The notes below the pieces were generated by a model. It did not search any database and was not told the DNA's origin. It saw only the letters and a list, made by a program, of their open reading frames with translations. A stretch of 64,000 bases of DNA from Saprospiraceae bacterium (GTDB lineage: Bacteria > Bacteroidota > Bacteroidia > Chitinophagales > Saprospiraceae). Position 1 is the stretch's first letter. The number at the start of each line of letters is the position of its first letter. Positions 1-10,600 of this stretch are shown one piece after another. A program made the translations under genes and the position numbers. Location of the stretch: positions 1,353,501 through 1,417,500 of the forward strand of contig JADJLG010000001.1 of the NCBI GenBank assembly GCA_016710235.1. Direction: 5' to 3'.

Positions 1-828
1 CAAGCTCTCAATTGATGCAACAATGGCTATAGTTAATCCAATGGCATAGATGTCCTTTCGATACAACACATCAAAATCAGGAGTTTTGAAAAAACTGTAG
101 AATTCGCTCAAATTGTGGGCGATCGGCACCTGAACAAAATGATTGGGTTCAATTAGTAAAAAACTATAGTGTTTGAAAATAAGCTGGCTGAGCGCTATAC
201 TTGCTGCAACTGCTATTAATCCCCCAGGAATGATTTTGAGCTTAGCCGAAATCCATCTGCTTTCCCAAAGTAGCATGATAACTATGGATAGCAATGATAT
301 AGTCGTAGCTCCCAAGTCGATGTATTGTATTTTTTCGGTGATGAATGCAAGTGCATTGGGGCCATGGTGTTGTAAAAATGACAATAAGCTATCTTTCGTT
401 TTGCCATATCCAAGTGCAATAGGAAGCTGTTTGAGGATGATGATGATTCCAATAGCAGTTAGCATTCCTTTAATCACATTGCTCGGAAAATAATTTGCGA
501 TCATTCCGGCTTTAATCACGCCAAGCAGAATTTGAATAATCCCTGCGATAATGACTGCCACAAGAAAAGCTTCAAATGAACCAAGCGTGGTTATAGACAC
601 GAAAATAATGGAGACCAATCCTGCTGCGGGTCCGCTCACGCTAAGCGGAGAGTTGCTCAGTGAGCCTACTACAATACCACCCAGTATTCCTGCGATCATA
701 CCACTGAAAAGAGGCGCGCCACCGGCAAGTGCAATTCCCAAACATAAGGGCAATGCAACAAAAAATACCACAATGCCGGCAGGCAAATCATGCTTGAATC
801 GATAGAATAAAGTGGAGGGTCTATACAT
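1..828 (-). CDS. SulP family inorganic anion transporter, truncated by window edge
   Basis: The minus strand is open from an ATG at 826-828 to the first base of the window, giving 276 N-terminal residues with no stop. The protein starts MYRPSTLFYR and is a run of hydrophobic segments rich in Gly and Ala, with stretches such as PAGIVVFFVALPLCLGIALA, SGPAAG and, at the window edge, IVASIESL. These match the membrane core of SulP/SLC26 permeases, which carry sulfate, bicarbonate or other anions across the inner membrane. The C-terminal part, where a STAS domain would lie, is outside the window. Substrate cannot be told from sequence; many Bacteroidota SulP genes sit next to a carbonic anhydrase, which cannot be checked here. 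The family call is firm, the substrate is open. Confidence 0.88.
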   Translation of the reverse strand, partial: MYRPSTLFYRFKHDLPAGIVVFFVALPLCLGIALAGGAPLFSGMIAGILGGIVVGSLSNSPLSVSGPAAGLVSIIFVSITTLGSFEAFLVAVIIAGIIQILLGVIKAGMIANYFPSNVIKGMLTAIGIIIILKQLPIALGYGKTKDSLLSFLQHHGPNALAFITEKIQYIDLGATTISLLSIVIMLLWESRWISAKLKIIPGGLIAVAASIALSQLIFKHYSFLLIEPNHFVQVPIAHNLSEFYSFFKTPDFDVLYRKDIYAIGLTIAIVASIESL

Positions 829-1157
829 TTCAGAAGACTGAAGGGATGAATTTGTTTTAATTAAAAATTAAGGAGATTGTTTGATGAATTTATATAATGT
901 GCATACATTTCTTGGAGCTTAGGAATATAGTGAGAATAATATTTTGTTGTATCTGTTTTTACCATCTATTTGCTGATTTAGAATGATGAGGATAAGTTGC
1001 AAAATTAGGAGAAAATATCAACATCAATATTCATACTTATGTTTCTTAAATGATGACCAAATAAACTTTCATCCAAAAAATGAATAGCTTGAATATTAAT
1101 TTCTATCGAGAGCTGAAAAACAGCTCGAACAGTGGTTTTTTCCAAGCGGCAAGAAGT

Positions 1158-2771
1158 ATGCGCTTTATCTGGATAGTAGTCATGACTTTTATCACAAATA
1201 CATACTTAACGGGGCAAGCCTTCCCATTTGAAATGCTGTTGGAACCACTTCATATTACTGGAATGCAAGGAATCCAATCTTATGCTGTTGGGCAGCATGG
1301 AGGTAAATGGATGTTGATTGGTGGTCGGATTGATGGACTCCACCGCCGCCAACCTTTTGCATCGTTTGATCAGCCAGGACAAAATAATCAAATCATTGTA
1401 GTGGATCCCAAAGAAGGAAAATTTTGGACAGCTTCTGTAGAGAAACTATCTCCTCCATTGAGAGAGCAACTGAAATCCACAAATATGGAATTCTATCAAG
1501 AAGCTCAAAACCTGATTTTAGTTGGTGGGTATGGATTCAGTGATATAACAGGAGATCATGTCACTTTTCCAAATCTGACGGTAGTCGATATTCCCGCAAC
1601 CATACAGGCTGTCATCGAAAATCGACTGACCGATCAATTCTTTAGGCAACTACGAGACACTTTTTTTCAAATCACAGGTGGTAGATTAGACAAAATAAAT
1701 AATTCCTATTATCTGATTGGAGGTCAGAAATTTATGGGCAGATATAATCCAATGGGTCCGACTCATGGACCAGGTTTTGTTCAGGAGTATACCAACTGTT
1801 TAAAGAAGTTTGACCTGATAGATGATAGTTCTCAGATTCGGATTACTAATGTTAATCGTTGGACAGATAAAACTGCTTTTCATAGAAGAGATTATAATGT
1901 TGTCGCACAGATCATGCCTGACGGTAGGGAAGGCCTCACCGCATTTTCTGGTGTTTTTCAAGAAACAGCAGATCTTCCATATTTGAATTCAGTCGATATC
2001 ACAGAGCAGAAGTATGAAATTGTACCTGGATTTGCACAGTACTTCAATCATTACCATTGCGCTACGATTCCTTTGTATTCTGAAAAAAATAATGAAATGC
2101 ACACCTTGTTTTTTGGAGGCATAGCCCAGTATTATGAAAAAAATGGCCAATTAGTTCAGGACAATAATGTGCCGTTTGTAAAAACAATTGCAAGGATTAC
2201 TAGGTCAGCTGATGGAAAAATGATAGAATATAAATTGCCTTTTGAATTACCGGAATGGTTAGGAGCGAGCAGTGAACTAATTCAGGAAGCCAACTTACCA
2301 AAATTTAAAAATAATGTTGTCAAATTGGATGAATTGAATTCTGACACAACCCTACTAGGTTATCTTGTTGGAGGTATTAGAAGTAATGCTGCAAATATAT
2401 TTTGGGATAATGAAGGGGATTTAAGTACTGCAATGAATACAATATTCAAAGTAAAATTGGTTAAAATCAATACCGGCTCAAATGACTTTAAAAATGAACA
2501 AAGTTGTAATCAACTTCAACTACATATTCTGCCAAATCCAAACGAAGGGCAGTTTGTGTTGTCATACTTTTTAGCTGAACCATCCGACATTCAAATTACG
2601 ATTACCACCGAAAACGGAAAACTAATTCACGAAAAAAAGTTGGTAAATCAAAACTCAGGAAAGCATCTATATAAGAGTGAATTTCCTCAACTGAAAAAGC
2701 CAGGTGTTTATTTTGTAAAAATTAAATCAAAAGACGTTGAAGCGACGCAAAAGGCTATCGTTTCTCCGTAA
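1158..2771 (+). CDS. Secreted propeller-like protein with T9SS type A sorting domain
   Basis: The open frame begins at 1080, but the ATG at 1158 starts a clean signal peptide (MRFIWIVVMTFITNTYLTGQ), so I prefer it; the 26 upstream residues look non-signal-like. The body has repeated blades around GGKWMLIGGRIDG, LILVGGYGFSD, YYLIGGQKF, LFFGGIAQY and LVGGIRSN. The hydrophobic-GG spacing resembles kelch-type beta-propellers. The last ~85 residues (ILPNPNEGQFVLSY ... PGVYFVKIKSKD) form a type A T9SS C-terminal domain, so the protein should cross the outer membrane through T9SS and be anchored at the surface or released. It is transcribed toward the next gene, with a shared bidirectional terminator between them. 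No catalytic motif is visible and the ligand is unknown. Confidence 0.8.
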   Translation: MRFIWIVVMTFITNTYLTGQAFPFEMLLEPLHITGMQGIQSYAVGQHGGKWMLIGGRIDGLHRRQPFASFDQPGQNNQIIVVDPKEGKFWTASVEKLSPPLREQLKSTNMEFYQEAQNLILVGGYGFSDITGDHVTFPNLTVVDIPATIQAVIENRLTDQFFRQLRDTFFQITGGRLDKINNSYYLIGGQKFMGRYNPMGPTHGPGFVQEYTNCLKKFDLIDDSSQIRITNVNRWTDKTAFHRRDYNVVAQIMPDGREGLTAFSGVFQETADLPYLNSVDITEQKYEIVPGFAQYFNHYHCATIPLYSEKNNEMHTLFFGGIAQYYEKNGQLVQDNNVPFVKTIARITRSADGKMIEYKLPFELPEWLGASSELIQEANLPKFKNNVVKLDELNSDTTLLGYLVGGIRSNAANIFWDNEGDLSTAMNTIFKVKLVKINTGSNDFKNEQSCNQLQLHILPNPNEGQFVLSYFLAEPSDIQITITTENGKLIHEKKLVNQNSGKHLYKSEFPQLKKPGVYFVKIKSKDVEATQKAIVSP

Positions 2772-2772
2772 A

Positions 2773-2806
2773 AAAAAAGGGAAGAATTCTCATTCTCCCC
2801 CTTTTT
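2773..2806. terminator. Bidirectional intrinsic terminator between convergent genes
   Basis: An A-run followed by GGGAAGAAT pairs with ATTCTCCCCCTTTTT across a short loop. The flanking A and T tracts let it work in both directions, serving the convergent genes that end at 2771 and 2824. Confidence 0.7.
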
Positions 2807-2823
2807 AGATTTATGATAGAAAT

Positions 2824-4404
2824 TTACTGACTAATGATTAGTTTTTTTATGATTTGCCCTTGGGTTGTATTGATGTTGATGAGATAAATGCCGTTAATTA
2901 AGTCATGGGTGTCCACTTGAACAGAATTATTTCCTTGGGTATTCACCGTTTTTAAAATTTTCCCCTGAAAATTGCTAATTCGGATTGGCGACTTGAGTTG
3001 GACATTATTCCCAAATGAAATATTTACGTATTGCTTAGCCGGAAGTGGTGAGATCAATATCTCAACATCATTGTTTATTTCCTTGCTGGAAGTGATTTGG
3101 CAATTATTTCTGACACCGTTTTCAAATCTAGTCCACCTACAACTCCAATCATTGGTTTCGTCAAATGCTCCCGAATATTCAACTTTGTCGAAAAATCTGT
3201 TCTGGATTCTTTTTGAATCAAACTTTGCAAGACCATTTGCAGGCGAGTGATTTAGAATGTTGGCTATTGGATCAGAAACGTTGATGTCAACAAGGCCAGC
3301 TTCATTGGTGGTGAGAAATAATTTATTTTCATTATTTGTAACCCAGTTTTTAATGTCAAAAGTGGATGCAGTTGTCTTTGTGAGTTCGGTCATACCGGCA
3401 AGAATGTTGTTTTTAAATTCAAGATTTCCGGATTGAGCATGTGCAAAACACGAATCACCATCAATGAAAAGACCAACTGGATAATTTCCAATGATCAAGG
3501 AGTTTAGAATTGCAGCTTCGCTATTTCTTCTTAAATGCAAGCCCCTCTTGAAATCTGGCGATACAGAGGGATTCATAGGTCCGATAATAGTTACATTGGA
3601 GAAAGTAGGTTTGGTTTTTGGGATAGAATTAGATCCGGAAGCATCATTATCAATTTCAAATCCATTTGACCCACTGATATCTGCAATCAAAGGATTTCTG
3701 ACGGATAAAGCAAATTGAATATTTCCGCTAAATCCAAAATCACAATCAAAATCATCATCAAGGGCTCTGTAAGCGATCAAATGTTTACAATTTACCGTGC
3801 CGCCAAACCATTCGAAAGCATCATCACCTGAATATGAAACCTGAACAAAATCAATTTCTGTTCCGCTACCAACGCCTCCAAGTGTCAAGCCATTGATTTC
3901 ATTATTCGGAGCAAATGCAATACCCGGATATTCAATTCTGACAAATTTTAAAATTCCTGAATTATCGTCAGGTTCATTTCCCCCATATCTGCCGTCTCCA
4001 TTTGCATTATCTACGCCGCCTTCTATAATTCCTTCGCCATGGATACCGTTTGTTGTGGTATTGGTATAGGATTTACCGAGAAGTATGATACCTCCCCAAT
4101 CTCCATATCCGGGGATAGTTTCATTACTGGTAAATACAATAGGCTTTTCTTGGGTTCCTTCTGCGATTAATTTACTGCCTCTGGTAATTATAAGCGCCCC
4201 TTTAGTAGCTTTATCAGCTTTAATTATTGTGCCAGGTTCAATCGTCAAAACAGCACCATTTTTTACGTAAACAAATCCTTTCAATATATAAGATTTATTA
4301 CTTGTGAGCAATGTATTTGTCGTGATATCTCCGGTGAGAATTTCTGATTGACTCCAACAGGAAATTGTAAAAGAAAAAAGGAAAAGTGTAAATAATTTTT
4401 TCAT
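2824..4404 (-). CDS. Secreted right-handed beta-helix protein with T9SS type A domain
   Basis: 526 residues: a signal peptide (MKKLFTLFLFSFTISCWSQ), then a beta-helix-like body beginning with the stretch KGFVYVKNGAVLTIEPGT and containing GDWGGIILLG, GGVGSGTEIDFVQVSYSGDDAFEWFGG and LDDDFDCDFGFSG. The C-terminal ~75 residues (ISPLPAKQYVNISF ... NGIYLININTTQGQ) are a type A T9SS sorting domain. This family is widespread in Bacteroidota and is often encoded beside a TonB-dependent receptor. Here it lies 262 bp downstream of one on the same strand, which suggests the two work together, for example surface capture feeding a transporter. That partnership is inferred. Family databases sometimes label such proteins misleadingly as multidrug transporters; no transporter feature is present. 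Confidence 0.8.
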   Translation of the reverse strand: MKKLFTLFLFSFTISCWSQSEILTGDITTNTLLTSNKSYILKGFVYVKNGAVLTIEPGTIIKADKATKGALIITRGSKLIAEGTQEKPIVFTSNETIPGYGDWGGIILLGKSYTNTTTNGIHGEGIIEGGVDNANGDGRYGGNEPDDNSGILKFVRIEYPGIAFAPNNEINGLTLGGVGSGTEIDFVQVSYSGDDAFEWFGGTVNCKHLIAYRALDDDFDCDFGFSGNIQFALSVRNPLIADISGSNGFEIDNDASGSNSIPKTKPTFSNVTIIGPMNPSVSPDFKRGLHLRRNSEAAILNSLIIGNYPVGLFIDGDSCFAHAQSGNLEFKNNILAGMTELTKTTASTFDIKNWVTNNENKLFLTTNEAGLVDINVSDPIANILNHSPANGLAKFDSKRIQNRFFDKVEYSGAFDETNDWSCRWTRFENGVRNNCQITSSKEINNDVEILISPLPAKQYVNISFGNNVQLKSPIRISNFQGKILKTVNTQGNNSVQVDTHDLINGIYLININTTQGQIIKKLIISQ

Positions 4405-4666
4405 AATAATAATTTTAATTGAATGTAAAATTAGCGACCATTGGAGGAATTTATCGGCAACTTTATATTACGAAATTGTAACAATTTTAAAATGAAGCAG
4501 TACCATTTAGAATAATTAAATCAGTGAAGAGCTAGAGGAAATTTTAGGAAGGTGCAAAGCATCCGAAGCAAATAGTCAGGAGATAAAATTGAAAATATAG
4601 AATAGTTGAATGGTCTGAACGCCTGAATATAACTAAGTCTATCTAATACTTTCTTAATTGATTATT

Positions 4667-7435
4667 TTAAATTTTTAATTGAAGACCCACACTGAATGAT
4701 CTTTGAGAATCCGTTTTTTGCAGCAACAAGTCATTCCCTGGATCATATTTGTGAGAACTGTTGATATCTTGATAGAGTTTGTTTGGAAGCCCAAAAATAT
4801 CTCCGGCAGCCAATTTAATTGAGGCCTTATTATTGAATTTATGGATCAATATTATATCCAGTTGATCTTTAGCCTTTTCATATGTATCTGCATAGCCTAC
4901 TGTACCCACTTGAACGATCCTGTCTGCAAATCGGTTGTAAGCAATTCCTATGAATAATTTAGAATTCGTTGGTTCATAGCTTAGATTGCAATTTATCAGA
5001 TAGGGAGATTGTCCTTGCATGGATCTCTTTGTATCATAGGAACTTACATTTTTCAGATCCAAACTGGATTGCATGACAGAAATGTTTGAATACCAGGTAA
5101 AGTTGGAAAGTGACTTGTGAATAATATTAAGCTTGGCTCTGACTTCAAGTTCTATACCTCTGGTTTCTGCAGCGGGAATATTTTGATAAGAAAATGTTTT
5201 TGAGCCTGCACCATAGTTTATGAATGTAAATTCTATAGGATTGTAAAACTTTTTTTCAAAAAGAGAGACCGATATAATTTGATTTTTACCGGGATAAAAC
5301 TCATACCTAAAATCAAAATTATTGATATAACCCGGAACGAGCGATGGTGATCCGGTTACATTTCCATTGATGCTAAAATCATAGAAGGAGAAAGGAGCAA
5401 GCTCCCTGAATTCAGGTCTGCTTATTGTCCGATATACTGAGAATCTTAATTTGTGATTGGAAGTAAAATCATAGGAAATATTTGTTGAAGGTAAAACTGA
5501 AATGTATTTTTCATTGAGATCAACAGGTCGAAGTGTGTAATCAATACCATTGAATATTTGCGTATAATTTTCCAGTCTAAAACCAAGATTGAGTTTGATT
5601 CTTGAATAAAATTGCTGATCGTACATGGCATATAGAGAAGTGTTCAATGCTGAAGCTACATATCTGTCAGTTGGATTTGTAATTTCGTTGAGCATAAATC
5701 CGGATTCACGGATATTTGCCTCAGCGAAAAGTTCATAAGGTTCCAGAGTCAAAAGTGTTTGCTCAAAAATTGTTGGGTTTGCTTTGATATATCCAATAAC
5801 TCTTGCGTCAAATTCCCTATTTCTTTTTTGGATATTAAATCCAAGTTTCACTTTTTCGTTTTTAGATTTTTGCTTTAGAGGAATATTGACATTCCCAAAT
5901 ACAAAATAACTATGTTCATTGAGAGAAGAATAAAATCTTCCGGACCTGTATGGATCCGCAGAGCCTAAAGGAATATAAGCGCGGTACGGGATGCCTTCGA
6001 GTTCATCAAAGTTTTTGCTATAATACATTCTTCTTAAGGAAGGTGTCGATTTTAAGTTATAATTGTATCCAATGCCATAGTCTAATGAAACCCGTGAGAA
6101 TGTATTTTCTGCACCCAATTTTGTTGTGAGCAGATGATTTTCATTGTATTCGATACTTGAGGATCTGACATATCTTTCTTGCTCGAAGTCACTTCCAGAC
6201 CTTTTGATGATCGTGTTTTCAGTATTGGTGTTGAGATTCGTAAGGATGTATAACTTATTATTATCGTTGAATTGAAGTGCTGAATTCCAAAGAACACTCC
6301 ATACCGGGCTTTGCTTGGATATATTGTCCGTATATTCGCTGATCCGTTCTGTTGATGCATAATCAGATCTAAATTGTAAATTGGATTTTGATTGTAGATT
6401 ATAGTAAAAAGATATCGTATTTCCCCATGTTTTATTTTCATAGAATTTATAAAGCAATCCTTTTGTAAACTGGGCTTGGATTGAAGGTAATGCGAATTTT
6501 TTATGCTCTATTTTCCAATCGTTGGGCATCATCTTCGAATTATTAATCTGTTGCTCGCGATTCATACTCTGGAAAAGTTCAGTTTCAGGAAAATTTTGTG
6601 GCATGTTTCGTCTTCCATCATCCATGCCTATAAAATCAATCCTACCCGTTTCGGATTTCATGAATCTTCTGCCGGTTGTTCCATCCAGATAACCTAAAGC
6701 AAATGAAAACAGGTTAAAATTTTCTTCGGGGATGTTTTTAGTCTTTAGCAAGATAGCACCGCCAGCAAATTCAGCTGGAAGATCCGCGGTGGCTGTTTTT
6801 TGAATAAAAATCTGGTCTATAAGATTTGCCGGGAATATGTCAAATGAAAAAGCTCGCTTATCTGGTTCAGTGCTACTCATTGCAATGCCATTTACCATCA
6901 CCATATTATATCTTTCACCCAAACCTCGAATGATTGCAAATTTATTATCTTGGATACTAACCCCACTCACTCGTTTAAGTGCATCTGATATATTTTTATC
7001 CGTTGACTTTTTAATCGCATCTCCGCTTATTCCCTCTCCTATACCTTGATTGTTTTTCTGGAGTTGCATCAAGGCAGTTAACCCATCCCTTTTTGCTGTT
7101 GCAGTTATGGAAATCTCATTGAGAGAAATCTTGTTGTTGGATAGCCAAACAGGTATCTGAAGAGTTATATTATTGCTTACATTAATTTTTTTAATAATAG
7201 TATCTTGATAAGCTAAATAGCTGATCTTGATTTGATATTCGCCTATTTTAATATTTGAAAATTGAAAATTTCCATCAAAGTCAGTTACAGTACCTATTTG
7301 TCCTGGTGTTAATTGTACAACGGCATTGATTAATAGCTCACCGGTAGTTGCGTCTTTTACTGTCCCCTCAATAGACCCTACCTGACATAAACTGATTAGT
7401 GGTAATGAGGCCAAAAAGATCAATAATTTATTCAT
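4667..7435 (-). CDS. TonB-dependent outer-membrane receptor with carboxypeptidase-like N-terminal domain
   Basis: About 922 residues from the preferred ATG at 7433-7435 (MNKLLIFLASLPLISLCQ, a good signal peptide); the frame is open 11 codons further upstream but that start spoils the signal. Residues ~22-105 are a carboxypeptidase-regulatory-like beta-sandwich (GSIEGTVKDATTGELLINAV, GTVTDFDGNFQFSNI). Residues ~115-235 are a plug domain (SDALKRVSGVSIQDN, IRGLGERYNMVMVNG, PAEFAGGAILLKT). The remainder is a beta-barrel ending in an aromatic strand (SFSVGLQLKI). The protein should import a substrate across the outer membrane using TonB energy. The substrate is unknown; there is no SusD-like partner, but a secreted beta-helix protein lies immediately downstream. 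An 11-bp-period direct repeat precedes the gene and may be an operator. Confidence 0.93.
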   Translation of the reverse strand: MNKLLIFLASLPLISLCQVGSIEGTVKDATTGELLINAVVQLTPGQIGTVTDFDGNFQFSNIKIGEYQIKISYLAYQDTIIKKINVSNNITLQIPVWLSNNKISLNEISITATAKRDGLTALMQLQKNNQGIGEGISGDAIKKSTDKNISDALKRVSGVSIQDNKFAIIRGLGERYNMVMVNGIAMSSTEPDKRAFSFDIFPANLIDQIFIQKTATADLPAEFAGGAILLKTKNIPEENFNLFSFALGYLDGTTGRRFMKSETGRIDFIGMDDGRRNMPQNFPETELFQSMNREQQINNSKMMPNDWKIEHKKFALPSIQAQFTKGLLYKFYENKTWGNTISFYYNLQSKSNLQFRSDYASTERISEYTDNISKQSPVWSVLWNSALQFNDNNKLYILTNLNTNTENTIIKRSGSDFEQERYVRSSSIEYNENHLLTTKLGAENTFSRVSLDYGIGYNYNLKSTPSLRRMYYSKNFDELEGIPYRAYIPLGSADPYRSGRFYSSLNEHSYFVFGNVNIPLKQKSKNEKVKLGFNIQKRNREFDARVIGYIKANPTIFEQTLLTLEPYELFAEANIRESGFMLNEITNPTDRYVASALNTSLYAMYDQQFYSRIKLNLGFRLENYTQIFNGIDYTLRPVDLNEKYISVLPSTNISYDFTSNHKLRFSVYRTISRPEFRELAPFSFYDFSINGNVTGSPSLVPGYINNFDFRYEFYPGKNQIISVSLFEKKFYNPIEFTFINYGAGSKTFSYQNIPAAETRGIELEVRAKLNIIHKSLSNFTWYSNISVMQSSLDLKNVSSYDTKRSMQGQSPYLINCNLSYEPTNSKLFIGIAYNRFADRIVQVGTVGYADTYEKAKDQLDIILIHKFNNKASIKLAAGDIFGLPNKLYQDINSSHKYDPGNDLLLQKTDSQRSFSVGLQLKI

Positions 7436-7466
7436 TAATTTTATTTTGGCACAAAGGTCTAATCTC

Positions 7467-7487
7467 AATGTTACATAAATGTTACAT
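7467..7487 (-). promoter_or_regulatory. Tandem 10-bp direct repeat, candidate regulator site upstream of the TonB receptor
   Basis: The word AATGTTACAT occurs at 7467-7476 and again at 7478-7487, exactly 11 bp apart. That puts both copies on one face of the helix, 32-52 bp upstream of the receptor ATG. The spacing and TGT-ACA core resemble tandem half-sites bound by OmpR/PhoB-type regulators. The binding protein is inferred, not shown. Confidence 0.45.
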
Positions 7488-7681
7488 TAAAATTAAGAAA
7501 TTATGAACAAATTGTATTGAACTCTTTTGACAAACCAAAGTCTTTGATTTCCAACCACGAATGTTGGGTTTAGAATGAATAGCTGAAATTTCTTTTTTTT
7601 CAGCTAACTATTATAATGAATGACAACCTTACCGCAAGACTCATACTACAGCAAAGCTCATTATCTGTTATTTCATTTGTT

Positions 7682-10600
7682 TTACCTGACTACAACAAAA
7701 GGAATTGCTTTAAGGAAGTTTCCTTCAGAATTAAATCGGATAAAGTAAAAGCCTGAAGGAATGTCATTTATAGAAATTACTTCTTCCGTGCGTAACAAAT
7801 TGCCAGTTTTGATTACTTTACCATTGATATGAGTGATGAAGTATTGAATAGGAGCTGTGTTTGTTTGAATAGCAATCAGATTGTCTGATACCAGTTGATT
7901 TTGAATTTTAATTTCATTGGAACTTACTGGCAAGACAATAATGTTGGACAAGATTTGCCCGCCTTCGTATGTATATCGTATTTGATATTGTGACTCAGCA
8001 TGCATGACTGGATCTTTGTCTTCAAATTTTTGTAATTGGTTATAAGGAATATTATTACCAGAGAATTCTGTAAGTTTCATCCATTGGTAATTGAATTTCC
8101 AAATTTCAAATTTTCCATTAACTGATTTAATTTCATGTTTCCATTCTATAAGAACAGAGTTTTTCACTCTTTTAGCATTCAATTCTATTTCGTTTAATGC
8201 GAGTATTGAAGGTTGTACAAGGCCTGCATTGATGATTGCATGCTCACCATATTTACTCAGTTCTATCATATTGCTCGTACCTTCCCCATATGTTCCCATG
8301 ATGTCGCTGTTGAGTTCATCGTTTGAAGGATTGTATTTAGTAAACTGAAGTCCTTCGGGCAGCACTACGCGAATTATGTATTGTCCGGGCTCCACAGGAA
8401 AATGATACTCACCAAATGCATTTGTTTTCGTTTCTTTGATTTTATCCATAGAAGCGTTGTATAGTTCTACAGTAATTTCTGAAGCCCCGGATTCTTCCGG
8501 GTCTTGTAAACCATTTAAATTATTATCCATCCAAATATTATCCCCAATCAATCCAGGAGGGATAAAACCGGCATCGTGATGGAGCTGTATGTCACCGGAG
8601 TTTATTAAAAATTGATCTGTTGTACCTGGACCGTTGGACTCTGTTACGTCACAATCAAAGTCGATGGTTCCAGCATTTGCTTGCGTGAATGCCAATCCAA
8701 GAGTGTTTGTAAATTGCAGATAGTAGTAGCCCGGTTTTAAATCATTAAATTCGAAGTAACCGTCAGTCTGGAACTCTGGGTTATATCTTGTCTGTATTTC
8801 ACCTATTTTTTTTCCTGAAGCTTCGAAGAGGCGTACAATTACATCATTAATTCCTGATTCGTTCGAATCCTGAATTCCATTTTGATTTTGGTCTAACCAG
8901 ACATAGTTTCCCACTGTAGATTTTCTAAAAATACCGAGATCTACATCCGAATTTTGGGTTTGAGCGATTACATTAAATGTATCTGACGTGTGAATCTGTC
9001 CATGTGTTTTAAAGTTATTATCCTCCAATTTGTTAGATCCAGCGCCTTGCAATGTAACACAATATCTTGACGACATTTCTGCAACAATATAAGTTTGGCC
9101 AACTGGTGCATATGGAAATAAATAAGATCCGCTAATACCATTCATGTCAGAAGTAATTGTGGAAGCAATCTTTTCGTGAGTGGAGGCCTGGTAGAGATGA
9201 AGTGTAACTCCGTTTATACCCGGTTCGCCAATTTCCTGAATGCCATTTCCGTTGACATCTTCCCAGACTAGATTCCCAACTTGTCCATATTCTCTTATTA
9301 ATCCACCGTCCTTAAAAGTACCGGTTTGCACTTCAGATGAATTCACAAATAGTTCTCCCTGAGTAGAGAAATCACTGTCAATTGATCTATTTGTACCAAC
9401 ATTCTGTAAAGTCATTTGAAAATCTGCTGGAATCGAAACACGGATAAAGTAGTCTGCTGCAACTAAATTAATAAAGGCGTAGGATCCTTTATCATTGGTT
9501 AAAGTGCTGTCAATAATTGTATTTTGATTATTTACAAGATAGATTTTTATGTCTTCTAAAAAAGGCTCAAAGCTATCATGCAATCCATCTTTTGTTTGAT
9601 CTTCCCAAATTGATCCCGCTATTCTGTCACATGCTATCACATTAAAAGATACAGTATTAGGTGTCCAGCTGTGACAAATATTCGTTTTATTTAGAAAACT
9701 TCTGATTTCGTCAATTTTTGTTTTTCCTTGAATTAAAAAAGAAAAGTCTTCATACTCAGGGTGAGAACTGTTCGGAATGATCAAACCCCACACTTCATAC
9801 ATCCCTGAATCATATACTCTAAAATCAGGGATTACGGAGGTTTGAAGGATGACATCTGTTTCCTTATTCGAAAGCAGGTAAAGCACCTGAAATTTATTGT
9901 TATATGAATGATTTCCGACAACTCTTGACCTTAAATCAACACCTGAAGGCCTCAGACATGTATTTGATTGAAACCTATATTCTATTGGTGCTGCCAACAC
10001 CGAGCAAGGAAACAAAATACCTGCATCTGATTGTTGGGTTGTTCCAGGTATTAGGCTGTAGACTCTGGACAAACCGCTTTGATCTACATCGCTGTCATCA
10101 GCTTCTGAACCTGTGGCATCCTGTAATGTGAAAATATAAGGAGTGTCCACCAGAATTTTTATTTTATAATCTATCGAAGGAGTAATGGAAGAAAATCTAT
10201 ACCTTCCATCTCCTGTAGTTGCAGTTGAATCCAATAAAGTTCCATTTGATCTTAATAGATATACTTTAGTTCCGAGTACTCCATTTTCGTTTGCCTGAGA
10301 TCCATCTTTATTTTTATCATACCATACCAAGCCTTCAATATTCACACAATCATAAATGAAATGATTTACACTTCTTGATGTGATTGCATGACATATATTT
10401 TCAGACCTCAAAGGAGAGCTGAATCCTACCAGTGTAGTTGTCCCTTTTTGGATCCTGGAATTGAGATTGATATAATTGTAATCAGTTGGATTTTCATTGA
10501 GCACAAGAGCATAGATGGAAAAAGTCCCAATCTGATTTACATAAAATTGTGGACTGTTACTATAATCTTCTATGATAAAATTTGGGCCATGTGTTAAAAT

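Noticed and set aside
4470..4495. Second copy of the TonB-receptor operator upstream of the beta-helix gene
   Set aside because: Only a partial match (about 4 of 7 positions at the 11-bp offset), too weak to call.
9904..10131. Plus-strand open frame inside the SdrD-B gene, and similar short frames opposite other long genes
   Set aside because: They are complements of strongly coding minus-strand sequence with clear domain content.
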